Assembly: GCF_014773435.2 (NCBI RefSeq)
Contig: NZ_JACXAG020000003.1
Location: forward strand, 62,001-126,000
Length of the DNA stretch: 64,000 nt
Reading direction: 5' to 3'
Origin: Polycladospora coralii
GTDB taxonomy: Bacteria > Bacillota > Bacilli > Thermoactinomycetales > Thermoactinomycetaceae
The number at the start of each line of letters is the position of its first letter. The first letter of the stretch is position 1. Positions 19,401 through 27,403 of the stretch are shown here, one piece after another. Both the position numbers and the translations under genes were made by a program. The notes under the pieces were generated by a model. That model saw only the letters and a program-made list of their open reading frames with translations, did no database searches and had not been told where the DNA came from.

Positions 19401-19565
19401 TCGTACTCACCACACTTTGTTTATGTGAATTTGTACAGTGAGTTTAACATATGCATCTATTTAGCGGAACAGGACACCTTTTTTTAGGTTGAGTCATAGG
19501 ATGAGAAGTGAGATAAATGCCTATTGTTCTTGGCTTTAAATTAAACCGGAAGGCGGCGAGGATCT

Positions 19566-21410
19566 GTGTGTGGAATTACGGGGTGGGTCGACTTTGACCA
19601 AGACTTAAGTAGAGAAGTTGCTATTTTAAATCACATGAATCAAACACAGATCGATAGGGGTCCAGATGCTGATGGGATTTGGGTGTCAGCTCATGCAGCA
19701 CTTGCACATCGAAGGCTTATTGTGATTGATCCGGAAGGTGGTGTGCAACCTATGATTAAGCATAGAGGTGCTTACAAGACAGTGATTGTCTACAATGGAG
19801 AACTCTACAATATCGAAGAGCTCCGTAATCAATTGCGCTCATGTGGACATCATCTTACAACGAGATCAGATACTGAGCTTATTCTGGCAGCTTATTTGGA
19901 GTGGGGAGAAGCATGCCCGAAGTATTTAAATGGCATATTTGCTTTTGCGATTTGGGATGAAAAAGAACAGATGCTCTTTGTAGCACGTGATCGGATTGGT
20001 GTAAAACCACTGTTTTTTGCTCGTATAGGTACTTCCTTTATATTTGGGTCGGAAATGAAATCGTTACTTGCCCATCCATATGTAGCTCCTGTGATTGATG
20101 AAGAGGGTATTGCAGAACTCATGATGATTGGACCAGCGCGAACTCCGGGTGTAGGTGTCTTTAAGGATATTAAAGAACTTAAGCCCGGACATATTTTGAA
20201 ATTTAAATCTCAAGACCTTGATATAAAGCCGTATTGGGAATTAGAGAGCACATATCATGAAGATGATTTTGATACCACAGTAGAGCGTGTGCGAACCTTA
20301 TTTCAGCAAGCCGTTGAGAGACAGTTGGTTTCCGATGTGCCTCTAGGTACAATGCTTTCAGGCGGGCTAGACTCAAGTGCCATTTCATCATGGGCAGCAC
20401 ATATTTTTAAAAGAGACGGACGTGGCCCATTACACACCTATTCAATTGATTATCATGATAATGAAAAATATTTTCATGAAAACGAGTTTCAACCCAATAA
20501 TGATGCACCATGGGTACAGCTTATGTCCGAATATATCGAGTCAAAGCATCATCGCATCTTAATTGATAACCATGAACTTTTCGATCATATCGATCGGGCC
20601 CTGGTAGCGCGAGATTTGCCGGGGATGACAGATATTGACGCTTCACTACTCTTATTTGCTCGTGAAATTAAGAAAGAAATGACCGTGGTATTATCTGGTG
20701 AATGTGCCGATGAAGTGTTTGGAGGATATCCGTGGTTTCATCGAGAGGAGTTAATCAATGCAGATACATTTCCTTGGGCACGATTGGCTGCAGATCGAGT
20801 GCCATTTATTTCACCAGAGATCATTCGTCGTATTCACCCGCTGGACTACTTAGAGAGCCGTTATCAAGATACTTTATCTGAAGTGCCCCGTCTGTCAGAA
20901 GAGAGTACCATTGAGGCGCGTATGCGGGAAATGTTTTATTTAAACTTGACGCGTTGGATGCCTACGCTATTAGATCGAAAAGATCGCATGAGTATGGCTT
21001 TTGGCTTAGAAGTACGTGTTCCTTTCTGTGATCATCATTTAGTGGAATATGCTTGGAACATTCCCTGGTCAATGAAAGCACACGGAAATCGTGAGAAAGG
21101 GTTACTACGCTATGCCCTGCAAGATTTATTACCCCAAGAAGTGATTGATCGCAAAAAAAGTCCATACCCCAAAACGCACCATCCTGATTACTTAAAGTTA
21201 ATGACTAATCGTGTCAAAAAACTAGTCGAGCACAAAAACGCACCTCTTTTCCAATTGGTCGATCGTAAGCAAGTAATTGCTTTTTTGGAGCAGGATTTAT
21301 CGAAAAAACATTTCCCTTGGTTTGGTCAGTTAATGAATGTGCCCGCACTGCTCGCATACTGGGTACAGCTCAATCAATGGCTCATTCAATATCAGGTTGA
21401 AATAAAATAG
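19566..21410 (+). CDS. asnO: Asparagine synthetase (glutamine-hydrolysing), AsnO-like
   Basis: Makes asparagine from aspartate, ATP and glutamine. The GTG start is fixed because Cys2 (MCGITGW) must become the N-terminal catalytic residue of the glutaminase domain (about 2-190). The synthetase domain carries the PP-loop MLSGGLDSSAIS (about 264-275) and SGECADEVFGGYPW. The length of 614 equals that of B. subtilis AsnO, a sporulation-associated paralogue, so I prefer this symbol over AsnB, though the subclass is not certain. It is monocistronic, preceded by AAGGCGGCGAGG. Confidence 0.88.
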   Translation: MCGITGWVDFDQDLSREVAILNHMNQTQIDRGPDADGIWVSAHAALAHRRLIVIDPEGGVQPMIKHRGAYKTVIVYNGELYNIEELRNQLRSCGHHLTTRSDTELILAAYLEWGEACPKYLNGIFAFAIWDEKEQMLFVARDRIGVKPLFFARIGTSFIFGSEMKSLLAHPYVAPVIDEEGIAELMMIGPARTPGVGVFKDIKELKPGHILKFKSQDLDIKPYWELESTYHEDDFDTTVERVRTLFQQAVERQLVSDVPLGTMLSGGLDSSAISSWAAHIFKRDGRGPLHTYSIDYHDNEKYFHENEFQPNNDAPWVQLMSEYIESKHHRILIDNHELFDHIDRALVARDLPGMTDIDASLLLFAREIKKEMTVVLSGECADEVFGGYPWFHREELINADTFPWARLAADRVPFISPEIIRRIHPLDYLESRYQDTLSEVPRLSEESTIEARMREMFYLNLTRWMPTLLDRKDRMSMAFGLEVRVPFCDHHLVEYAWNIPWSMKAHGNREKGLLRYALQDLLPQEVIDRKKSPYPKTHHPDYLKLMTNRVKKLVEHKNAPLFQLVDRKQVIAFLEQDLSKKHFPWFGQLMNVPALLAYWVQLNQWLIQYQVEIK

Positions 21411-21553
21411 GTAGGTAAAAAAGTCTACACTCACTCACTCATTCATTCACAAATCAGACACAAATAGAAGCAAAATCGTACCCTAACATTAAAAATAAAA
21501 CTCGAATTATAATATGTAATCTATAATCGATAGGAACTGAGGAGTGGAAGGAT

Positions 21554-22495
21554 TTGAAAAAGTTTTTTTCCATGATGATGATTTTTGCACTTGTATTTAC
21601 AGTATCGCCAAGTGTAACTGCATTTGCGGAAGGGAATACACCTGGAGACCAAGGCGCTGGAAGCACAGCTGAAGAAACAAAAGACCAAGGTACTGGGAAT
21701 ACAACTGAAGAAAAGAAAGACCAAGGTACTGGGAATACATCTGAAGAAAAGAAAGACCAAGGTACTGAAAATACAACTGAAGAAACAAAAGACCAAGGTA
21801 CTGGGAATACAACTGAAGAAACAAAAGACCAAGGTACTGGAAGCACAACTGAAGAAAAGAAAGAAACAGAAAACACGACTGAAGAAGATCTAACTAATGA
21901 AGAGCTTTTAGAGGAATGTATATCTGATAATGAAGTGGCTAAAATTGATGTCGATACCAAACAGCTTGACAATGGCGATATTGAATTAACAGCTAAAACA
22001 GATGGTAAAAACGTAAACGGTATTTGGTTAATCTTTGGTCATGAAGTAGATCCTAATCTTGATTTCAGTGAATTTGAGAAGAATACTGATATTGATTCCA
22101 TTGAGGGAATTACTGAAGTCGTTTATGAAGAAATAGAAAGTAATGGCAATGCTTTAACTTATGTATTAAGTGAGGATAAGGTAAAGCTAAAGAATGGAAA
22201 AGCTTATGAGTTTTACGTGTATTTTGTAGGTCAAATCGATGATAAAGATTGTGTTTTGCGTGAAGGATACACTGATTTTCTAGTTGAAGATGAGGAGTAT
22301 GTACCAGGTGATGATACCAATCCAAATCCTACTGAAAAAGTAGACTCTGAAACAGCTAAGGGATCTGTCGAAACAGTAAAACAATTAAAAGGTGGTAAAT
22401 TACCTACAACAGCAAATACTTATCCAACAGCAATGTTAATTGGATTTGTTATCGTGCTTGTGGGGTTACTTACCTTACGTGTAAGCCGTAACTAA
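21554..22495 (+). CDS. Sortase-anchored repeat surface protein (LPTTA motif)
   Basis: A 313-residue secreted protein. Residues 1-26 are a signal peptide (cleavage near AFAEG). Residues 32-103 are six tandem 12-residue repeats of the type DQGTGNTTEEKK. A globular, acidic beta-rich domain follows (about 120-245; VDTKQLDNGDIELTAKTDG), then an acidic/Pro linker, and a cell-wall sorting signal: LPTTA at 283-287, hydrophobic helix, and positively charged end RVSRN. The LPxTA form is typical of class D sortase substrates in Bacillus. The start is TTG with GAGGAGTGGAAGG upstream. Ligand and role are unknown; no sortase gene is in the window. Confidence 0.8.
   Translation: MKKFFSMMMIFALVFTVSPSVTAFAEGNTPGDQGAGSTAEETKDQGTGNTTEEKKDQGTGNTSEEKKDQGTENTTEETKDQGTGNTTEETKDQGTGSTTEEKKETENTTEEDLTNEELLEECISDNEVAKIDVDTKQLDNGDIELTAKTDGKNVNGIWLIFGHEVDPNLDFSEFEKNTDIDSIEGITEVVYEEIESNGNALTYVLSEDKVKLKNGKAYEFYVYFVGQIDDKDCVLREGYTDFLVEDEEYVPGDDTNPNPTEKVDSETAKGSVETVKQLKGGKLPTTANTYPTAMLIGFVIVLVGLLTLRVSRN
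21647..21862 (+). repeat. Six tandem 36-bp repeats inside the surface-protein gene
   Basis: Six direct copies of a 36-base unit encode the DQG(T/A)(G/E)(N/S)T(T/S/A)EE(T/K)K repeats. The copies differ by a few bases. Copy-number variation by slippage would be in frame. Confidence 0.9.
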
Positions 22496-22507
22496 GTAAG
22501 TAAATAA

Positions 22508-22536
22508 AACGAGTCTTATAAGGGACTCGTTCTATT
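22508..22536 (+). terminator. Hairpin terminator after the surface-protein gene
   Basis: AACGAGTC and GACTCGTT pair, followed by TCTATTT. It is 13 bases after the stop codon. Confidence 0.65.
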
Positions 22537-22540
22537 TACT

Positions 22541-22568
22541 TTGATTTCTAACTTTGTTATCCTATAGG
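22541..22568 (+). promoter_or_regulatory. Promoter of tRNA-Arg
   Basis: TTGATT, 16 bases, TATAGG, ending 7 bases before the tRNA 5' end. Confidence 0.5.
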
Positions 22569-22575
22569 TTAGTTT

Positions 22576-22648
22576 GCGCCCGTAGCTCAGTGGATAGAGC
22601 AGTGGTTTCCTAAACCGCGTGTCGGAGGTTCGATTCCTCTCGGGTGCG
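22576..22648 (+). tRNA. tRNA-Arg (anticodon CCT)
   Basis: A full cloverleaf can be drawn: acceptor GCGCCCG/CGGGTGC, D arm GCTC/GAGC, anticodon arm GTGGT-TTCCTAA-ACCGC giving anticodon CCT (reads AGG), T arm GGAGG-TTCGATT-CCTCT. The 3' CCA is not encoded. Confidence 0.95.
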
Positions 22649-22682
22649 TCTGTAGAGTGGTGTAGCATAAGCTGGCCACTCT

Positions 22683-23024
22683 TTAATCGCTCTTGTATCC
22701 GGCATCACGAGTAGGGTGGCTAAAGGGCTCCGTTGGAGGAATATCTTCTAGTAGTTCTCTGTTCTCACTCGTATTCCAACCAATATCATTTGTAGGGTGG
22801 ATCCACTCAGGACCAGCCATAATCGCTGGATCTGTATCTAAGTCCCATTGATTAAGAGGGGAATTTGGAGAATCATAGTGACTATCGCCAATCACAATCC
22901 CGTGTTCATTTACAAATGAAGGCTCTATTTTGCGCTGAGAACGCTTAAAATCAGGTGAGTGAATTTGATGAGGCATTGTGCCGTCGATATGATTTGCGCT
23001 AGATTTTGATTTGTCTTCGGGCAT
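22683..23024 (-). CDS. DUF3905-like protein
   Basis: A 113-residue soluble, His/Pro/Asp-rich protein with text such as VNEHGIVIGDSHYDSPNSPL, WDLDTDPAIMAG and WIHPTNDIGWNT. I associate this with the DUF3905 family of spore-forming Bacilli; the assignment is from memory of the motif text. Function is unknown; a spore context is only suggested by the family distribution. A good AGGAGGGATCGT site precedes the ATG. Confidence 0.65.
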   Translation of the reverse strand: MPEDKSKSSANHIDGTMPHQIHSPDFKRSQRKIEPSFVNEHGIVIGDSHYDSPNSPLNQWDLDTDPAIMAGPEWIHPTNDIGWNTSENRELLEDIPPTEPFSHPTRDAGYKSD

Positions 23025-23124
23025 GACGATCCCTCCTTACTAGGAGTATCAACTTTTATGTGAAATTTATGTATGTTCATTTTTAGATCGAAATTGTACA
23101 ATAATAAAGATTAAATCGATTTGA

Positions 23125-23736
23125 ATGGGGGATTATGCATATATGCGTCATGAGAAAGTCGACCTCATCTTTCAAGCGGCTGTTCAAATTTTTTCTGATC
23201 GAGGATTTGATCAAGCCAAAATGGATGAAATTGCACAGGCGGCAGGTGTAGCTAAAGGAACGATTTATTATCACTTTGATAGCAAAGAAGATTTGTTTGT
23301 TGGGTTGATGAATGAAGGCCTTTCACAATTGACACAATATGTTGAAAGAAATCTAGAAGGGGCTTTTACGGCTTCAGATCAACTATATGCCATTATAGAG
23401 GCGCATGTTCAGTTTTTTGTCGAAAATGGTAAGCTAGCCAAGCTGTTACTTAATGAGGCTTTCGACACCCAAGAGCGCCAATTGCAATTTCGAGCTAAAG
23501 TGAGAAATTATATTTCTGTCATTGATCAAGTTATTCAGACTGGTGTACGCAACGGAGAGTTTGAAGTGAAGCATTCGCAAGAACTGGCTGTCGCTTTGTT
23601 CGGTGCTGCCAGTGTGATGGTTTTGCATAAAATTTATGCACATGATATAGATAAGCAGGAAGAACTGCAGGCGCAAACTCCTGCAATTCTGAGTACCTTA
23701 GAAATGATTATGAAGAGTGTCATTAAAATGAAATAG
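23125..23736 (+). CDS. TetR/AcrR-family regulator next to yhgE
   Basis: A 203-residue TetR repressor with the DNA-binding helix-turn-helix at about residues 27-53 (MDEIAQAAGVAKGTIYYHFDSKEDLF) and an all-helical ligand domain. An internal ATG at 23143 (residue 7) could be the true start, because the HTH begins well after it. The following gene encodes a YhgE/Pip membrane protein, and a palindrome lies between them; such TetR-YhgE pairs are common in Firmicutes. The ligand is unknown. Confidence 0.85.
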   Translation: MGDYAYMRHEKVDLIFQAAVQIFSDRGFDQAKMDEIAQAAGVAKGTIYYHFDSKEDLFVGLMNEGLSQLTQYVERNLEGAFTASDQLYAIIEAHVQFFVENGKLAKLLLNEAFDTQERQLQFRAKVRNYISVIDQVIQTGVRNGEFEVKHSQELAVALFGAASVMVLHKIYAHDIDKQEELQAQTPAILSTLEMIMKSVIKMK

Positions 23737-23742
23737 CTATCG

Positions 23743-23793
23743 TTGTAAATACACGAGGAATGTTTATAATATCAATTGTACTGACTGGTCAGT
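23743..23793 (+). promoter_or_regulatory. Promoter and palindromic operator of the YhgE-type gene
   Basis: TTGTAA (23743-23748), 16 bases, TATAAT (23765-23770), then the perfect palindrome ACTGAC-TG-GTCAGT at 23780-23793, overlapping the expected transcription start. The position is right for repression by the TetR protein encoded just upstream. Confidence 0.7.
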
Positions 23794-23829
23794 TCTTATC
23801 TTTTCAATTCATGTATCGGAGGTGTGTAT

Positions 23830-25908
23830 ATGAAACGAATTAGCAGGGTGAAAGACAAGTTTTCAAACTATAACTTCGGCTTTGGAGACATCTATCAGAT
23901 ATGGTCATATAAGCCGATGAGAATAGCGATTGCTGGGCTTTTGCTCATACCACTGATCTATAGCTTTATCTATTTAAGTGCCTTTTATGACCCCTACGAA
24001 AATATGAAACATCTCCCTGTACCCATTATAAACGAAGATAAGGGCGTTACATTTCATGATGAAGAGATCCAAGTAGGTAATGAATTGGTTGAGAAATTAA
24101 AAGAAGACGATAAGCTGAAATGGGAATTCGTATCGCGCGCAGCGTTTAATAAAGGTTTACAAGAAGGGGATTATTATCTGGGGGTGGTTATTCCTGAAGA
24201 TTTTTCTGAGAAGGCGATTTCAGTAAGTGATTCCAAACCGTTAAAAGGGCACTTAGACTATATCGTGGATGAAAGTAACAATTACATTAGTAGTCAAATG
24301 GGAGAATCCATTATCACGGGAATTGAAAATAATTTACAAGAAAAATTGACGCAAATATATGTCGAACAAATTTTTGAGAAATTAGATGAGTCTACTCAAA
24401 AAATGGCTGAAGCAGTTGAAGGTGCAGAAAAGCTTGCTGAGGGTGCAGAGAAAGCTGGACAGGGAGCAGAAGAACTCACTAAAGGAATTGGAGTAGCAGA
24501 AAGTGGTGCAGAAAAACTTCTAGCTGGTAATCAGCAGATGGCGAATGAACTGGATAAAGCCAATCAAGAAATCCGAAATAAAAAAAGTGCTTATATGGAT
24601 GAATATGACAAAGCGAAAGAGATTCAGAAAAAGGTAAACGACCTTAACCGTGACTTTCAAAAATGGGCTAAGGGAGAACCTGTAAACATTGACTTGGCTA
24701 CTACAGTAGCAGATTTAAAGAATTTATTAGGAACCGAACAAGATCGATTAGTTCCAACAAAAGAGAAGCTAGAACAAGCCCCCATGTTACTGAACGATTT
24801 GGAGAAGCAAGTTGAAGGTGTATCAGATCATGCTGCAACACAAAAATTATATGATTTATTAAAAGAAAGCAATGATAATCTCGCAAAGACAATTGAATTA
24901 AATGAAAAGTCGCTTGATGGTGTAGTTCAAGTTGAGGCTAATCTGAAAAAATATGAAGAGGAAAGAAAGTTAGTTGCATCACAAGCCAATCAATACACAA
25001 ACACGTTAAATAGTGGGATGAATTCACTCGCTAAATTAGATGACAAACTCAAAGATGTTGGTAAAGCCGTAGATGGTGCCAAACAGCTTGTTGACGGCCA
25101 ATCACAACTACTACAAGGACTACAAAAATTATTGGCAGGTGGAAATCAGCTTCAAAGCGGTTTAGATCAATTGGCTGATGGCCAATCTAAATTAGCGGAA
25201 GAACTAGGAAAAGGTGTAGATGAAGCTAAACAGGGGTTAGAAGGTAGTAAGGAAAAAGAAGAAATGATCGCAAACCCAGTAGATGTAGATAAAAAACGCA
25301 TTCATTCCGTTCCCAACTATGCGACTGGATTTGCACCGTATTTTATCTCGCTGTCATTATGGGTTGGGGCTATGCTACTCTTTACCATTGTTGATTTATA
25401 TGGGGTATTAGATAAGCCTAATGGGGCTCCACTATCCCTTACTTCAGGTGCATTAATCGGAGTTGGGCAGGCGATTATTCTCATTTCGATCCTTATTGTC
25501 GGCATTCCGATTGAGCCGGAGCTACCATGGATATTATTTTTATTTGCTATTTTACTATCGATTACCTTTATTGCAATTAATCAGATGTTAGTCGCTACAC
25601 TAGGAAATGCAGGCCGCTTCTTTGCAATCATTCTTCTCATGTTGCAATTGACTTCAAGTGGCGGAACCTATCCGGTTGAACTGCTGCCTGATCTATTTAA
25701 GGCTATACATGACTATGTACCGATGACTTATTCGATTCATGGGCTACGTGCGATCATATCTAGTGGAGATACAGCAGCAGTAGTACAAGACGCGTATATA
25801 TTAATTGGTTTTATGATTGGTTCGTTTTCAATTACACGGATTCACTTGCGGTTGGTAAAGCCGATGCTTCAGAAGCAGATGAGCAAGTTGAAATTAAGAA
25901 AACAGTGA
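23830..25908 (+). CDS. yhgE: YhgE/Pip-family membrane protein
   Basis: A 692-residue membrane protein with the YhgE/Pip layout: one N-terminal membrane helix (about 33-52), a long extracellular, coiled-coil and repeat-like region rich in Gly-Ala-Glu-Lys heptads (about 185-490), and a C-terminal ABC-2-type block of about six membrane helices (from YATGFAPYFISLSLWVGAML). Relatives serve as phage receptor (Pip) or are linked to type VII secretion and efflux; the role here is open. The start at ATG 23830 is 7 bases after GGAGG; the GTG at 23824 is less likely. Promoter and operator suggest control by the adjacent TetR protein. Confidence 0.82.
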   Translation: MKRISRVKDKFSNYNFGFGDIYQIWSYKPMRIAIAGLLLIPLIYSFIYLSAFYDPYENMKHLPVPIINEDKGVTFHDEEIQVGNELVEKLKEDDKLKWEFVSRAAFNKGLQEGDYYLGVVIPEDFSEKAISVSDSKPLKGHLDYIVDESNNYISSQMGESIITGIENNLQEKLTQIYVEQIFEKLDESTQKMAEAVEGAEKLAEGAEKAGQGAEELTKGIGVAESGAEKLLAGNQQMANELDKANQEIRNKKSAYMDEYDKAKEIQKKVNDLNRDFQKWAKGEPVNIDLATTVADLKNLLGTEQDRLVPTKEKLEQAPMLLNDLEKQVEGVSDHAATQKLYDLLKESNDNLAKTIELNEKSLDGVVQVEANLKKYEEERKLVASQANQYTNTLNSGMNSLAKLDDKLKDVGKAVDGAKQLVDGQSQLLQGLQKLLAGGNQLQSGLDQLADGQSKLAEELGKGVDEAKQGLEGSKEKEEMIANPVDVDKKRIHSVPNYATGFAPYFISLSLWVGAMLLFTIVDLYGVLDKPNGAPLSLTSGALIGVGQAIILISILIVGIPIEPELPWILFLFAILLSITFIAINQMLVATLGNAGRFFAIILLMLQLTSSGGTYPVELLPDLFKAIHDYVPMTYSIHGLRAIISSGDTAAVVQDAYILIGFMIGSFSITRIHLRLVKPMLQKQMSKLKLRKQ

Positions 25909-25940
25909 ATGTGTTTTAACAAAGGCTAAGACAGCGGGGA

Positions 25941-25968
25941 GTCAGGTGGAGTGGAATCTCCACCTGAC
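25941..25968. terminator. Perfect hairpin after yhgE, no T run
   Basis: GTCAGGTGGAG and CTCCACCTGAC are perfect 11-base arms around TGGAAT, 33 bases after the yhgE stop. Short AGGCT/AGCCT flanks could extend it. No T tract follows. Confidence 0.55.
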
Positions 25969-26082
25969 TAAAGCCTCACTAACAGTGGTGTAGATTATTC
26001 AAAATACACACCTCTCACTAAAACCTTGCGGCGTTCCCAGTTCAAACCTAAGTGGTGGCGGGGGTGTATTTCCTAACCACTA

Positions 26083-26493
26083 TCATCTCACATCTACAAT
26101 AGCTAGTGTACAACGAGAGATGCAAATTAATTTATCTGATTCATCTACAATCTTTACTTCCCAGATCATGGTAGTACGACCTTCATGAATCAGAGAGCCA
26201 ATTGCCGTTACCATTCCATCACGCTTAGAGCGGATGTGGTTGGCGTTAATTTCAAGTCCAACCGCAGTCTTACCTAAAGGAGCTACTTTATTTACGCCAC
26301 CAATACTAGCTACGGTTTCAGCAAGTGCTACGGATGCTCCGCCATGTAATAATCCCATAGGTTGGCGCGTATTCGGTCCCACTGGCATCTTAAATATGAT
26401 TTCGTCATCGGTGGCGGATACCCATTCAATCCCCAAAGCTTCTCCTAACGTGCCAGCGCTAACTTCTTTCCAATTATCCTTATGAACGACCAT
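26083..26493 (-). CDS. Hotdog-fold acyl-CoA thioesterase, PaaI/MenI-type
   Basis: A 136-residue hotdog protein. The signature PMGLLHGGASVALAETVAS (about 45-63) is that of PaaI/YbgC-like and YuxO-type thioesterases; the Gly-rich turn plus E59 form the active site. The family includes the 1,4-dihydroxy-2-naphthoyl-CoA hydrolase of menaquinone synthesis, phenylacetyl-CoA and other acyl-CoA thioesterases; without men genes nearby the substrate is undecided. Length is normal. Confidence 0.8.
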   Translation of the reverse strand: MVVHKDNWKEVSAGTLGEALGIEWVSATDDEIIFKMPVGPNTRQPMGLLHGGASVALAETVASIGGVNKVAPLGKTAVGLEINANHIRSKRDGMVTAIGSLIHEGRTTMIWEVKIVDESDKLICISRCTLAIVDVR

Positions 26494-26606
26494 CTGAACC
26501 CTTCTTTCTGTATACTTTTAATGATCTTATTACATAGTAAATACGATCATTAAAAATGTATAGGATATACTTGGCTATTTTCCAATAAGTGATGGAGATT
26601 TATAAA

Positions 26607-26906
26607 TTATGATCTTACCCCTGTAACACTGTAATTAATGCGTTGCTCATATTCATGTATACAATACTCTTCTTCGCTTAGGCGTTGCCAAACCCCTTCT
26701 ATTTCTACAATAGAGCGTCTATTTATAATTTGCTGAATAGAAATGATTCTGTATAAAGCGCCATTGTAATGAACTATATCGGTATTCTTTACTGAAGACC
26801 CCACTGACATTTGGGCGGTAAACCTTTCGGGTTCACCTCGCACATAACGCGTCTTCCATTTCCTAGGCATCCAAGGCTTCCATTGTGGGATTTTCTCATT
26901 TGTCAT
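26607..26906 (-). CDS. Hypothetical protein, 99 residues
   Basis: I do not recognise this small basic, Trp-rich protein (PQWKPWMPRKWKTRYVRGEPERFTA is its N-terminal character, then a beta-rich part YRIISIQQIINRRSIVEIEG). There is no signal peptide. I prefer ATG at 26906, 11 bases after GGAG; a GTG at 26918 overlaps that site. It could be a small DNA- or protein-binding adaptor, but nothing shows this. Confidence 0.55.
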   Translation of the reverse strand: MTNEKIPQWKPWMPRKWKTRYVRGEPERFTAQMSVGSSVKNTDIVHYNGALYRIISIQQIINRRSIVEIEGVWQRLSEEEYCIHEYEQRINYSVTGVRS

Positions 26907-26918
26907 AATAGTGTCCAC

Positions 26919-27403
26919 TCCGATTTTTAAAAAATATAAATATATATATAATTTAAATTGTAAATAAGAAAATCCGATTTAAAATCGTGATAAAAAGTAA
27001 CTGTGGATAGAAATTGATGTGAGATCCATTCATACCTATTTTTTCAAGACGCATCCTAATCCTAAAAACGATATAGTAATTAGATTTCATACATGTATCA
27101 TTCGTTCATGGCAAACAAATGATGCTTTATATCCTATTTTTTTATATAGTAGTGAATAAAAAGAGATGGATCAACAGTAAATATTTACATATCATATTTA
27201 AAAACATAAATTAAAGAGAATTGATACATGATTCATCTTACATCTCAATTCAATTTTGACTGATTTTGTTTAACTGCTGTTATTTAGGATATTTTAGATT
27301 AAAATAAAAGCGAGATATAAGATGAGAAGTATTTTGTTTATTATGGTGTGACAATTTAGACACAAATAGAATAAGAACTTCAAATTGAGGGTGATGAGGG
27401 AAA
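26919..27403. other. AT-rich intergenic region upstream of the TPR regulator
   Basis: Very AT-rich with many stop codons on both strands. I see no convincing gene, hairpin or operator apart from the ribosome binding site at the end. Confidence 0.5.

Noticed and set aside
21454-21972. Minus-strand 172-residue frame opposite the repeat protein
   Set aside because: It is the antisense reading of the 36-bp repeats, with repetitive Val/Phe/Ser text and no binding site.
26002-26071. Long-range stem AAATACAC/GTGTATTT with a tRNA-like TTCAAAC in between
   Set aside because: No cloverleaf can be drawn; the 54-base loop makes the stem doubtful.
27119-27214. 31-codon frame MMLYILFFYIV... as a signalling peptide for the HTH-TPR regulator
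   Set aside because: No ribosome binding site, AT-driven composition, and no pro-peptide cleavage pattern.
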